From the NCBI RefSeq assembly GCF_030705305.1, contig NZ_JAUZEE010000012.1:1-64000 (forward strand): a stretch of DNA of 64,000 nt, read 5' to 3'. The position numbers and the translations under genes are program-made. The stretch's first letter is position 1. Each line of letters starts with the position of its first letter. Shown in pieces: positions 11,444-18,842 of this stretch. The stretch comes from Leptothrix discophora (GTDB taxonomy: Bacteria; Pseudomonadota; Gammaproteobacteria; Burkholderiales; Burkholderiaceae_C). The notes below the pieces were generated by a model. That model was not told the origin of the DNA and did no database searches. It saw only the letters and a list, made by a program, of their open reading frames with translations.

Positions 11444-12427
11444 TCAGTCGACCACGACCACGCTGTGCGGCACGCGGCCGACCCGCACGGTCTTGAGCGC
11501 CTTGGCCGCGCCGGTGTCGATCACGGTCAGGTCGTCGGACAGGCCGTTGGCGACGAACAGGCGGTCCTGCGCCTTGTTCAGACCCAGGCCCCAGGCGCGC
11601 TTGCCGGCCAGCACCAGGTCGGTGGTCTTGCGGCTGGCGACATCGACGAAGGCGACGTGGTTGGCGTTGCCCAGACCGACATAGGCCCGCTGGCCGTCGG
11701 CGCTGATCTTCAGGTCCACCGGGGTGATGTCGCTGGCGCGGGCGCCCTTGACGCTGAACTTGATCGTGTCGATCACCTTGAGGTCGGCCGTGGCGATCAC
11801 GCTGACGCTGGCGCCCAGCTCGTTGCTGACCCACAGCTGCGCGCCGTCGGGCGTGATCGCGAAGCGGCGCGGGCGCTTGCCGACCTTGATGTTGTGGGTG
11901 ACCTTGCCGGTCGCCGCATCGATCACGTGGACCATGCTGGCGACTTCGGAGGTCGCGTAGACCCGCTTGCCGTCGGGGCTGACGATCACGCCCTCGGGCT
12001 CCTGGCCGACCTTCACGGCCTTGCTGCGCTTGCCGCTGGCGACGTCGATCACGCCGATCTCGGCGTCCTCCTCGTTGCTGACGTAGAGCGTCTTGCCGTC
12101 GGGCGAGAGGTCGAAGATCTCCGGGTCGTCGCCCAGGTCGATGCGTCCGACCGACTTGCGCGTGGCCAGGTCGATCACGTCGGCCTCTCCGGAGTCGCCG
12201 CAGGCGACGACCAGCTGCTTGCCGTCGGGCGTAGCGCGCATGTGGCGCGGGCGCTTGCAGGTCGGCACGCTGCCGGTGACGGTCTGGGTGGCCAGGTCGA
12301 TCACGGCCAGCGCATGGTCCTTCTCGCTGGAGACATAGGCCACGCCCTGCGCCGAGGCCGTCAGGGCGGCAGTCGACAGCAGGGCGGCCAGGGCGATCGG
12401 GCAGAGGGGGTGACGGGTCAGCTTCAT
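11444..12427 (-). CDS. Secreted YVTN-type beta-propeller protein (PQQ-catabolism associated)
   Basis: A 327-residue protein with a signal peptide ending near residue 26 (TASAQG) and about seven blades of the form DPEIFDLSPDGKTLYVSNE, each followed by a VIDxAxGK strand. This matches the exported beta-propellers that accompany PQQ-dependent alcohol oxidation. It probably acts in the periplasm as a binding or scaffold protein. No PQQ dehydrogenase lies in the window, but a two-component pair of the kind that controls such systems is next to it. An inverted repeat sits 29 bp upstream of the ATG. Confidence 0.8.
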   Translation of the reverse strand: MKLTRHPLCPIALAALLSTAALTASAQGVAYVSSEKDHALAVIDLATQTVTGSVPTCKRPRHMRATPDGKQLVVACGDSGEADVIDLATRKSVGRIDLGDDPEIFDLSPDGKTLYVSNEEDAEIGVIDVASGKRSKAVKVGQEPEGVIVSPDGKRVYATSEVASMVHVIDAATGKVTHNIKVGKRPRRFAITPDGAQLWVSNELGASVSVIATADLKVIDTIKFSVKGARASDITPVDLKISADGQRAYVGLGNANHVAFVDVASRKTTDLVLAGKRAWGLGLNKAQDRLFVANGLSDDLTVIDTGAAKALKTVRVGRVPHSVVVVD

Positions 12428-12455
12428 GGTCGGCGGCTCTGGAGGGTTCGAGGTC

Positions 12456-12525
12456 GGTGACCACCATGGTCACCACCGCCTGCACCGTAGCCAGCGCGCC
12501 CGAGTTGACCTAGGGAAAACTTCCC
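12456..12525. promoter_or_regulatory. Two inverted repeats between response regulator and beta-propeller genes
   Basis: Ggtgacc-accat-ggtcacc (12456-12474) lies 29 bp upstream of the beta-propeller start. Gggaa-aac-ttccc (12513-12525) lies 39 bp further out. Both fall in the 169-bp gap after the LuxR-type regulator gene. Dimeric NarL/LuxR-type regulators bind such dyads, so these are candidate operators. No clear -35/-10 pair was found. Confidence 0.4.
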
Positions 12526-12596
12526 GGGAGCAGGAAACCCCCGAGACCGGCACGCCACGCGGTCCCGTCGTGGCGCGGTCCGCCGCGCCGACAGGC

Positions 12597-13241
12597 TCAG
12601 GGCATGAGCCCGTGCTGACGCGCACAGTGCACCAGCTCGATCGCGTTGGCCACGCCCAGCTTCTGGCGGATCTGGGTCTGGTGGTTGGAGACGGTCTTCT
12701 CGCTGACGCCCAGCTGCTGGGCGATCGCCTCGAAGGGCATGCCGGTCAGCAGCAGGCGCAGCACCTCCAGCTCGCGCGCGGTGAGGTCGTGGTGCGGCGG
12801 TCTCGGCGAGGCCGGGTCGTGGCCCGGCGGCAGCACCGGCTCGCCGCGCACCACCCGGCGCAGCGCGTCGATCAGCGCCTGAGGGTCGGCGCTCTTGGAG
12901 ACGAAGCCACGCGCGCCGGCCTGCAGGCACTGCGTGACCAGGGCCGCGCTGTCGTGCATCGACACCACCAGCACCTGCAGCGGCAGGCCGGCGCGCACGA
13001 TGCTGCGCAGCAGGTCCAGGCCGCTGCGGCCGGGCATGGACAGGTCCAGCACCAGCACGTCGACGCGGCCGCGCAGTGCGCCAGCCAGCGCGGTCAGGGC
13101 CTGATCCGGATCGCCGAACTCGGCGCAGACGACCAGGTCGTCCTCCAGCTCGATCAGGCGGGCATAGCCGGCCCGCACGATGGCGTGGTCATCGACCAGC
13201 GCGAGGCGGGCGGGCGTCGGGACGGGGGTGGTGGCATTCAT
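12597..13241 (-). CDS. NarL/LuxR-family response regulator
   Basis: A 214-residue two-domain response regulator. The receiver domain (about 10-125) has acidic DD at 17-18, phosphoacceptor Asp66 in VLDLSMPG and the K in GFVSKSADPQ. The LuxR HTH (about 150-210) has LTARELEVLRLLLTGM and SEKTVSNHQTQIRQKL. It overlaps the stop of the upstream kinase gene by 4 bp, so translation is probably coupled. It very likely binds DNA near the beta-propeller gene just downstream. Confidence 0.92.
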   Translation of the reverse strand: MNATTPVPTPARLALVDDHAIVRAGYARLIELEDDLVVCAEFGDPDQALTALAGALRGRVDVLVLDLSMPGRSGLDLLRSIVRAGLPLQVLVVSMHDSAALVTQCLQAGARGFVSKSADPQALIDALRRVVRGEPVLPPGHDPASPRPPHHDLTARELEVLRLLLTGMPFEAIAQQLGVSEKTVSNHQTQIRQKLGVANAIELVHCARQHGLMP

Positions 13242-14761
13242 GCGGGATCACGCCAGCTCAGCGTGGCCGACAGCGCCAGGCCACGCGGTCGGCCGTCGGG
13301 GTCTTGTGTCGCGTGGCCGATCGACCACTGGCCGCCCAGCGCCCAGACGCGTTCCTGCATGCCGCCCAGGCCATTGCCGCGCGGGCGCGCGCCGGCCGGA
13401 TCGGCCAGGCCGACGCCGTCGTCGCGCACCGACCACTCGATCACCGGCGGACGGCGGTCCAGCCGCAGCGTCAGGGCCAGCTCGACCTCGCCGGCCTGGG
13501 CATGGCGGGCGGCGTTGGTCAGCGCCTCCTGGCTGATGCGGTAGAGCGCCAGCACCAGCTCGCGCGGCAGGCGGGTCGAGGCTGCGACGTCCGGGTCCAG
13601 CGGCAACGCCAGGTCGCCGACCATGCCGGGGTGGCCGCGCTGGCGCAGCACCAGCCGCCAGACGGTCGGCTCGGGCCCGGGCGGGGCGCCGGCCTGCCAG
13701 CCCGAGACCAGGCCTTCGAGCAGCTGCACCAGCCGGGCCAGCGGCAGCCGGCCGCTGTCTCCCGACTCGCTGCCGGCCTCGCCGCCGTCGTCGCCGGGCC
13801 CCAGCGGGCGCAGCCGCACCAGCAGGTCGCGGATGTCGCGCTGCACCTCGGCGCACCGTTCGGCCATGCCCGCGACGACCGCCTGCAGCTCGGCCTGATC
13901 GGGCTGGTCGGCCAGTCGCCGGTCCAGCCAGACGGCATCCAGCCGCAGCGCGGTCAGGCGCTGGCCGAACTCGTCGTGCAGCTCGCGGGCCAGGTGGTGG
14001 CGCTCGTCCTCCTGCAGCGTCAGCACCTGCTGGCTCAGCAGCCGGCGCTCGGACTCGGCACGGTCCAGCGCCTGCACCAGGGCCCGCAGCGCGGTCGCGA
14101 CCGATTCCAGCTCGCGGATGGGCATGCGCGGCAGCTGGCGCACGGCGTCGTGGTCATGCTGGCCGACCCGGTCGATCGCGGCCAGCAGATCGGCCATGGG
14201 CGCGAAGGCGCGGCGCACGTTCCAGGCCATGGCCAGGAGCAGCGCGCCGATGCAGCCCAGCAGCAGCGCCAGCGCGCCGGCCAGGTTGTTGATCGCCTCG
14301 ATGCGTTCGCTCTCGTGCGAGGCTGCCAGCGAGACGATCCAGCCCCTGCCATCAGGCCGCCGCACGGGCCAGGACGCGCGCCGGCCGTCCGGCGACGACA
14401 GGGTCTGGCGGTGCAGCGCGTAGAGCCAGCCCAGCGCGACCGGATCGGGTGGCGGCGGCAGCGGCTGCAGGACGACGCGGCCGCGGCTGTCGATGATGTG
14501 CAGCGTCAGGTGGCGCAGGCTCTCCTGCTGCAGCGTTTCCCGCAGCGCGGCCAGCGCGCTGCGGTCGTCGACCTGGTCGAGCGTGCCCAGGCGCGCCATC
14601 ACGCTGGCCAGCGACATGGCGGCGTCGACCTCTTCCTCGATGTTGTCGTTGACCCGCATCAGCCCCAGGACCGCCGCCAGCAGCAGCGCGACCAGCCCGG
14701 CCGCGAAGGCGCGTCTCATCACCAGGCGAGGCAGGTCGAAAGGGGGTGGCGCTCGGTTCAT
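13238..14761 (-). CDS. NarX-type membrane sensor histidine kinase
   Basis: A 507-residue kinase. Membrane spans lie at about 15-35 and 165-190 and flank a periplasmic domain of about 125 residues. A HAMP-like linker follows, then HisKA_3 with the phosphorylated His in HHLARELHDEFGQRLTALRL. The C-terminal ATPase has VRDDGVGL and GNGLGGMQERVWALGG. The Cys-containing P-box of NarX is absent, so the signal is not nitrate. It overlaps the response regulator gene by 4 bp (ATGA). By neighbourhood it may sense a step of alcohol/PQQ metabolism; this is inference. Confidence 0.88.
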   Translation of the reverse strand: MNRAPPPFDLPRLVMRRAFAAGLVALLLAAVLGLMRVNDNIEEEVDAAMSLASVMARLGTLDQVDDRSALAALRETLQQESLRHLTLHIIDSRGRVVLQPLPPPPDPVALGWLYALHRQTLSSPDGRRASWPVRRPDGRGWIVSLAASHESERIEAINNLAGALALLLGCIGALLLAMAWNVRRAFAPMADLLAAIDRVGQHDHDAVRQLPRMPIRELESVATALRALVQALDRAESERRLLSQQVLTLQEDERHHLARELHDEFGQRLTALRLDAVWLDRRLADQPDQAELQAVVAGMAERCAEVQRDIRDLLVRLRPLGPGDDGGEAGSESGDSGRLPLARLVQLLEGLVSGWQAGAPPGPEPTVWRLVLRQRGHPGMVGDLALPLDPDVAASTRLPRELVLALYRISQEALTNAARHAQAGEVELALTLRLDRRPPVIEWSVRDDGVGLADPAGARPRGNGLGGMQERVWALGGQWSIGHATQDPDGRPRGLALSATLSWRDPA

Positions 14762-14836
14762 CGGCGCCCATGGTGCCCGAGCTCATGGCGGCGCGGCGGC
14801 CGGGATAATCCCGGCCCGCCTTCACCCGACCCCGCC

Positions 14837-15949
14837 ATGTCCCACCTCGACGACCCCCGCCACGACCGCGAAGCCGGCACGCGTGAAGCCACGCTGGACA
14901 CCACCCGCATCGACGACGTGCGCATCCGCGCGGTCCGCCCGCTGATCAACCCGGCGCTGCTGCAGGAGCGCCTGCCGGTGCCCGAGGCCACGCTGGCGCT
15001 GGTCGAGAAGAGCCGCGCCGGGCTGGCCGACGTGCTGCATGGCCGCGACGACCGGCTGATCGTCGTCGTCGGGCCGTGCTCGATCCACGACCATGACCAG
15101 GCCATCGCCTACGCGCGCTTCCTGCAGCACGAGGTGCCGCTGCTGAGCGACGCGCTGGCCATCGTCATGCGGGTCTACTTCGAGAAGCCGCGCACGACGG
15201 TGGGCTGGAAGGGCTACATCAACGACCCGCACCTGGACGGCAGCTTCGCCATCAACGAGGGCCTGGAGCGGGCCCGCCGCCTGCTGCTGGAGATCGCCGG
15301 GCTGGGCCTGCCCACCGGCACCGAGTTCCTCGACCTGCTGAGCCCGCAGTACATCGCCGACCTGATCAGCTGGGGCGCGATCGGCGCGCGCACGACCGAG
15401 AGCCAGACCCACCGCCAGCTCGCCTCGGGCCTGTCCTGTCCGGTCGGCTTCAAGAACGGCACCGACGGCAACCTCAAGGTCGCCAGCGACGCCATCCTGT
15501 CGGCCAGCGCGCCGCATGCCTTCATGGGCATGACCAAGATGGGCCAGGCCGCGATCTTCGAGACCCGCGGCAACGCCGACTGCCACGTCATCCTGCGTGG
15601 CGGCAAGACGCCGAACTACGCTGCCGAGCACGTCGCCGCCGCCTGCGACACGCTGCGCGCGGCCGGCCTGCGCGAGCAGGTCATGGTCGACTGCTCGCAT
15701 GCCAACAGCAGCAAGCAGCACCGCCGCCAGATCGACGTCGCGGCCGACATCGCCGCCCAGATCACCGCCGGCGAGCGCCGCATCACCGGCGTGATGATCG
15801 AGAGCCACCTGCAGGAGGGTCGCCAGGACCTGGTCACCGGCCAGCCGCTCTCGCACGGCGTGTCGATCACCGACGCGTGCATCAGCTGGGCCCAGACCCA
15901 GCCGGTGCTGCACCAGCTGGCGCAGGCCGTGCGCGCGCGGCGGGGTTGA
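14837..15949 (+). CDS. aroG: 3-deoxy-7-phosphoheptulonate synthase (class I)
   Basis: A 370-residue DAHP synthase that joins phosphoenolpyruvate and erythrose-4-phosphate in the first step of aromatic amino acid synthesis. Marks include VVGPCSIHD, FEKPRTTVGWKGYINDP, GFKNGTDGNLK and the metal-site segment MVDCSHANSSK. The huge upstream open frame is an artefact of high GC. The ATG at 14837 gives MSHLDDPRHDREAGTRE, which suits the family. Which aromatic amino acid inhibits it cannot be read reliably here. Confidence 0.94.
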   Translation: MSHLDDPRHDREAGTREATLDTTRIDDVRIRAVRPLINPALLQERLPVPEATLALVEKSRAGLADVLHGRDDRLIVVVGPCSIHDHDQAIAYARFLQHEVPLLSDALAIVMRVYFEKPRTTVGWKGYINDPHLDGSFAINEGLERARRLLLEIAGLGLPTGTEFLDLLSPQYIADLISWGAIGARTTESQTHRQLASGLSCPVGFKNGTDGNLKVASDAILSASAPHAFMGMTKMGQAAIFETRGNADCHVILRGGKTPNYAAEHVAAACDTLRAAGLREQVMVDCSHANSSKQHRRQIDVAADIAAQITAGERRITGVMIESHLQEGRQDLVTGQPLSHGVSITDACISWAQTQPVLHQLAQAVRARRG

Positions 15950-16091
15950 AGGCCCGGCGGATTCTTGCGTCCTGACACCGGATCGGTGTGGATCGACACA
16001 GGGGGTCGCCGCTACCTTGGCGACCGGGGCCGACGACGTCGTTCGCCGCCCCTCCTGCCGATTCATCCGATCTGAAAGGACCCTGATCGCC

Positions 16092-16682
16092 ATGAGCATC
16101 TCGACGCTGCGCACCTTCCGCTTTCCCGAAGGCACCTGCATCTCGCAGGCCCAGCCGCCGCTGGCGGCGGTGGTCACGACCCAGTCTCCCGCGCTGTCGG
16201 TGATGACCGACCTGGCGCGCGTGAAGGCCGCCACCATCGCACCGACGCTGTCGCTGCGCGAGGCTCGCCAGGCCATGATCCAGCAGGGCGTGCGCCTGCT
16301 CTTCGTGGTCGAGCAGATGCCCTGCGTCCTCGGGCTGATCACCTCCACCGATCTCGACGGCGACCGGCCGATGCAGGTCATCGCCCGGCGCGGCGTGCGA
16401 CATGACGACCTGGTCGTCTCCGACGTGATGACGGAGCTGGCGGCACTCGATGCGATCGACTTCGAGGCGCTGGGCCACAGCTGCGTCGCCGACCTGATCG
16501 AGACCCTCAAGCTGGTCGGCCGGCGCCACCTCCTGGTGGTCCAGAAGGCCGGCCTGGACGGCCCGGCACGGGTGCGCGGGGTGATCTCGCAGGCGCAGAT
16601 CGAGCGCCAGCTTGGCCGCTCGATCGACGCGACCGAGATCGCGTCGACCTTCGCCGAGATCCAGCAGGCCTTGCGGGCCTGA
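16092..16682 (+). CDS. CBS-domain protein
   Basis: The 196-residue protein appears to have two CBS motifs. One is at about 55-105 (KAATIAPTLSLREARQAMIQ, then LLFVVEQMPCVLGLITSTDL). The second is at about 120-185 and ends VRGVISQAQIERQLGRSI. CBS pairs bind adenosyl nucleotides and usually act as energy sensors. The ATG at 16092 follows GAAAGGA with good spacing. It stands alone between aroG and a converging oxidoreductase gene, and its partner is unknown. Confidence 0.8.
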   Translation: MSISTLRTFRFPEGTCISQAQPPLAAVVTTQSPALSVMTDLARVKAATIAPTLSLREARQAMIQQGVRLLFVVEQMPCVLGLITSTDLDGDRPMQVIARRGVRHDDLVVSDVMTELAALDAIDFEALGHSCVADLIETLKLVGRRHLLVVQKAGLDGPARVRGVISQAQIERQLGRSIDATEIASTFAEIQQALRA

Positions 16683-16687
16683 GCGTG

Positions 16688-18400
16688 TCAGCCGCGTTCC
16701 GGCAGGGCAGGTAGGCCGAGGATGGTGCGGGCGACCGACTCGGCCACCTCGATGCCGTCGACGCCGGCCGACATGATCCCGCCGGCATAGCCCGCGCCTT
16801 CGCCGGCCGGGTAGAGGCCGCGGGTGTTGAGGCTCTGGTGGTCCCGGCCGCGGTTGATGCGCAGCGGCGACGAGGTGCGGGTCTCGACGCCGGTCAGCAC
16901 CGCGTCGTGCATCGAGAAGCCGCGGATCTGGCGCTCGAAGGCCGGCAGGGCCTCGCGGATCGCGGCCAGCACATCGGTCGGCAGGCTCTCGCGGCCGGGC
17001 TCGCTCAGGTCGGTCAGGTTCACGCCCGGCTGGTAGGACGGCATGACGTCGCCGAAGTCCTGGCCGCGCCGGCCCTTGCGGGCGTTGCCGATGAAGTCAC
17101 CGACCAGCTGGCCCGGCGCGATGTAGCCGCCGCCGCCCAGCTCGTAGGCCCGCGACTCCCAGAAGCGCTGGAAGGCCATGCCGTCCAGCGGGCTGACGGG
17201 GCCGTCGTGGCGGCCGTCCTGGCGGTAGTCCTGCGGGTTGATGCCCACGACGATGCCAGCGTTGGCGTTGCGCTCGTTGCGCGAATACTGGCTCATGCCG
17301 TTGGTGACGACGCGCATCGGCTCGGAGGTCGCCGCCACCACCGTGCCACCCGGACACATGCAGAAGCTGTAGACCGAGCGGCCGTTGCCGGCGTGGTGCA
17401 CCAGCTTGTAGTCGGCGGCGCCGAGGATGGGGTTGCCAGCGTTCGGGCCGAAGCGCGCGCGGTCGATCACGCCTTGAGGATGCTCGATGCGGAAGCCGAC
17501 CGAGAAGGGCTTGGCCTCCATCGCGACGCCGCGGCCGTGCAGCATCGCGAAGGTGTCGCGCGCGCTGTGGCCCAGCGCCAGCACGACGTGGTCGGCGCGG
17601 ATCTGCTCGCCCGATTCGAGCGTCACGCCGCGCACATGGCGCACGCCCTTCGCATCGGTCTCGACCTGCAGGTCGGTGACGCGCTGGCGGAAGCGGATCT
17701 CGCCGCCCAGCGACTCGATCTCGGCGCGCATCTTCTCGATCATGCTGACCAGGCGGAAGGTGCCGATGTGGGGCTTGCTGACGAAGAGGATCTCGTCGGG
17801 CGCGCCGGCCTTGACGAACTCGGTCAGCACCTTGCGCGTCAGGTGGCGCGGGTCGCTGATCTGGCTCCAGAGCTTGCCGTCGCTGAAGGTGCCGGCGCCG
17901 CCTTCGCCGAACTGCACGTTCGACTCGGGTTCGAGCTGCTGGCGGCGCCACAGGCCCCAGGTGTCCTGGGTGCGTTCGCGCACGACCTTGCCCCGCTCCA
18001 GCACGATCGGGCGCAGGCCCATCTGCGCCAGGATCAGCGCGGCGAACAGGCCGCAGGGGCCGAAGCCGATCACCAGCGGGCGCAGCGGGCCGTCGCCCGA
18101 GCCGAAGTCGGTCGGCGCGTGGCCGAGGAAGTGGTAGCCGGTGTCCGGGCTGGGCTTGACGTGCGGATCGCCCGCGAAGCGGGCCAGCGTCGCCGCCTCG
18201 TCCAGACCGTCGGCCAAGGTGCAGTCGACCGTGTAGATCAGCACGATGGCGGTCTTCTTGCGGGCGTCGTAGGCCCGCTTGAAGACGCTGAGGTCGGCCA
18301 GGTCCTCATCCTGCGCCAGCCCGAGCCGCGCGACGACGGCGGCGCGCAGGTCCGGCTCGGCATGGTCCAGCGGCAGGCGCAGTTCGGTGATTCGGATCAT
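16688..18400 (-). CDS. FAD-dependent oxidoreductase (conserved, function uncharacterised)
   Basis: A 570-residue flavoprotein. The N-terminal 100 residues carry a basic segment DLSVFKRAYDARKKTAIVLIY. A Rossmann FAD motif follows at about 110-135 (VIGFGPCGLFAALILAQMG), then GEGGAGTFSDGKL. The C-terminus has the second FAD motif GLYPAGEGAGYAGGIMSAG. It belongs to the widespread FAD-dependent dehydrogenases (COG2509), whose substrate is not established. The ATG at 18400 gives MIRITELRLPLDH; the 34-residue extension upstream is rejected. Confidence 0.85.
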   Translation of the reverse strand: MIRITELRLPLDHAEPDLRAAVVARLGLAQDEDLADLSVFKRAYDARKKTAIVLIYTVDCTLADGLDEAATLARFAGDPHVKPSPDTGYHFLGHAPTDFGSGDGPLRPLVIGFGPCGLFAALILAQMGLRPIVLERGKVVRERTQDTWGLWRRQQLEPESNVQFGEGGAGTFSDGKLWSQISDPRHLTRKVLTEFVKAGAPDEILFVSKPHIGTFRLVSMIEKMRAEIESLGGEIRFRQRVTDLQVETDAKGVRHVRGVTLESGEQIRADHVVLALGHSARDTFAMLHGRGVAMEAKPFSVGFRIEHPQGVIDRARFGPNAGNPILGAADYKLVHHAGNGRSVYSFCMCPGGTVVAATSEPMRVVTNGMSQYSRNERNANAGIVVGINPQDYRQDGRHDGPVSPLDGMAFQRFWESRAYELGGGGYIAPGQLVGDFIGNARKGRRGQDFGDVMPSYQPGVNLTDLSEPGRESLPTDVLAAIREALPAFERQIRGFSMHDAVLTGVETRTSSPLRINRGRDHQSLNTRGLYPAGEGAGYAGGIMSAGVDGIEVAESVARTILGLPALPERG

Positions 18401-18438
18401 GGGCGGATCGGGCGGGAGGCCCCGGAAAGGGCGCTTCA

Positions 18439-18466
18439 GAAACGACAAGACGGCCGTGTGGCCGTC
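18439..18466 (-). terminator. Intrinsic terminator, minus strand
   Basis: Gacggcc-gtgt-ggccgtc (18449-18466) is followed on the minus strand by the T-rich tract TTGTCGTTT. It lies about 100 bp downstream of the 55-residue protein gene and upstream of the FAD oxidoreductase, so it should separate the two transcripts. Confidence 0.65.
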
Positions 18467-18501
18467 ATGGAGGTCGGGCGGGTTGACTACCACCGCACCC
18501 A

Positions 18502-18558
18502 CGGTTCCGCAGAGCGGAACCGCTGCGCCAGGTACGAACCGTCCTCAGGACGGTTCGT
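18502..18558. repeat. Two strong hairpins after the 55-residue protein gene
   Basis: Cggttccgc-aga-gcggaaccg (18502-18522) and acgaaccgtcct-c-aggacggttcgt (18534-18558) lie within 65 bp of the small gene's stop. With the terminator at 18449 this makes three consecutive hairpins. Neither of these two has a T-run, so they may protect the 3' end of a short stable mRNA. Confidence 0.55.
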
Positions 18559-18566
18559 GTCCGGGC

Positions 18567-18734
18567 TTAGCCACCCTTCTTCGCGCGCTTGCCCGGGTTC
18601 TTCTTCGAGCGGGTGTGCGAACCACGCTCCAGGCTCACCTTCTGGCCATGCGGCGCGGTGAAGGCGACGCCCACGGGGGCGGCGGGACGGGGGGTGGCCT
18701 TGCGGTCGGCTTCGGTGATGATCTTGTTGCCCAT
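18567..18734 (-). CDS. Small basic protein, 55 residues
   Basis: The product starts MGNKIITEADRKATPRPAAP and ends in a lysine/arginine-rich tail (RSKKNPGKRAKKGG). I do not recognise a named family. The composition suggests nucleic-acid or ribosome binding and no membrane span is present. The ATG at 18734 follows a purine-rich stretch; a start 24 codons earlier is possible. Its own promoter region and a row of three hairpins downstream suggest an abundant, separately transcribed message. That it is a real gene is likely but not proven. Confidence 0.65.
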   Translation of the reverse strand: MGNKIITEADRKATPRPAAPVGVAFTAPHGQKVSLERGSHTRSKKNPGKRAKKGG

Positions 18735-18842
18735 GACTGGCTCCGGGGTCTGAAGAGGTGAAAAGAGCGAGTGCAGCAGACCCGCGAACCCTCGATTAGG
18801 CCACAAAACGGCCGACGGGCCATTCGAGGCCCGTCCGGCGGG

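Noticed and set aside
13076-14836. N-terminal extension of DAHP synthase by about 587 residues
   Set aside because: It lies opposite the histidine kinase gene and has shadow composition. The family start fits the ATG at 14837.
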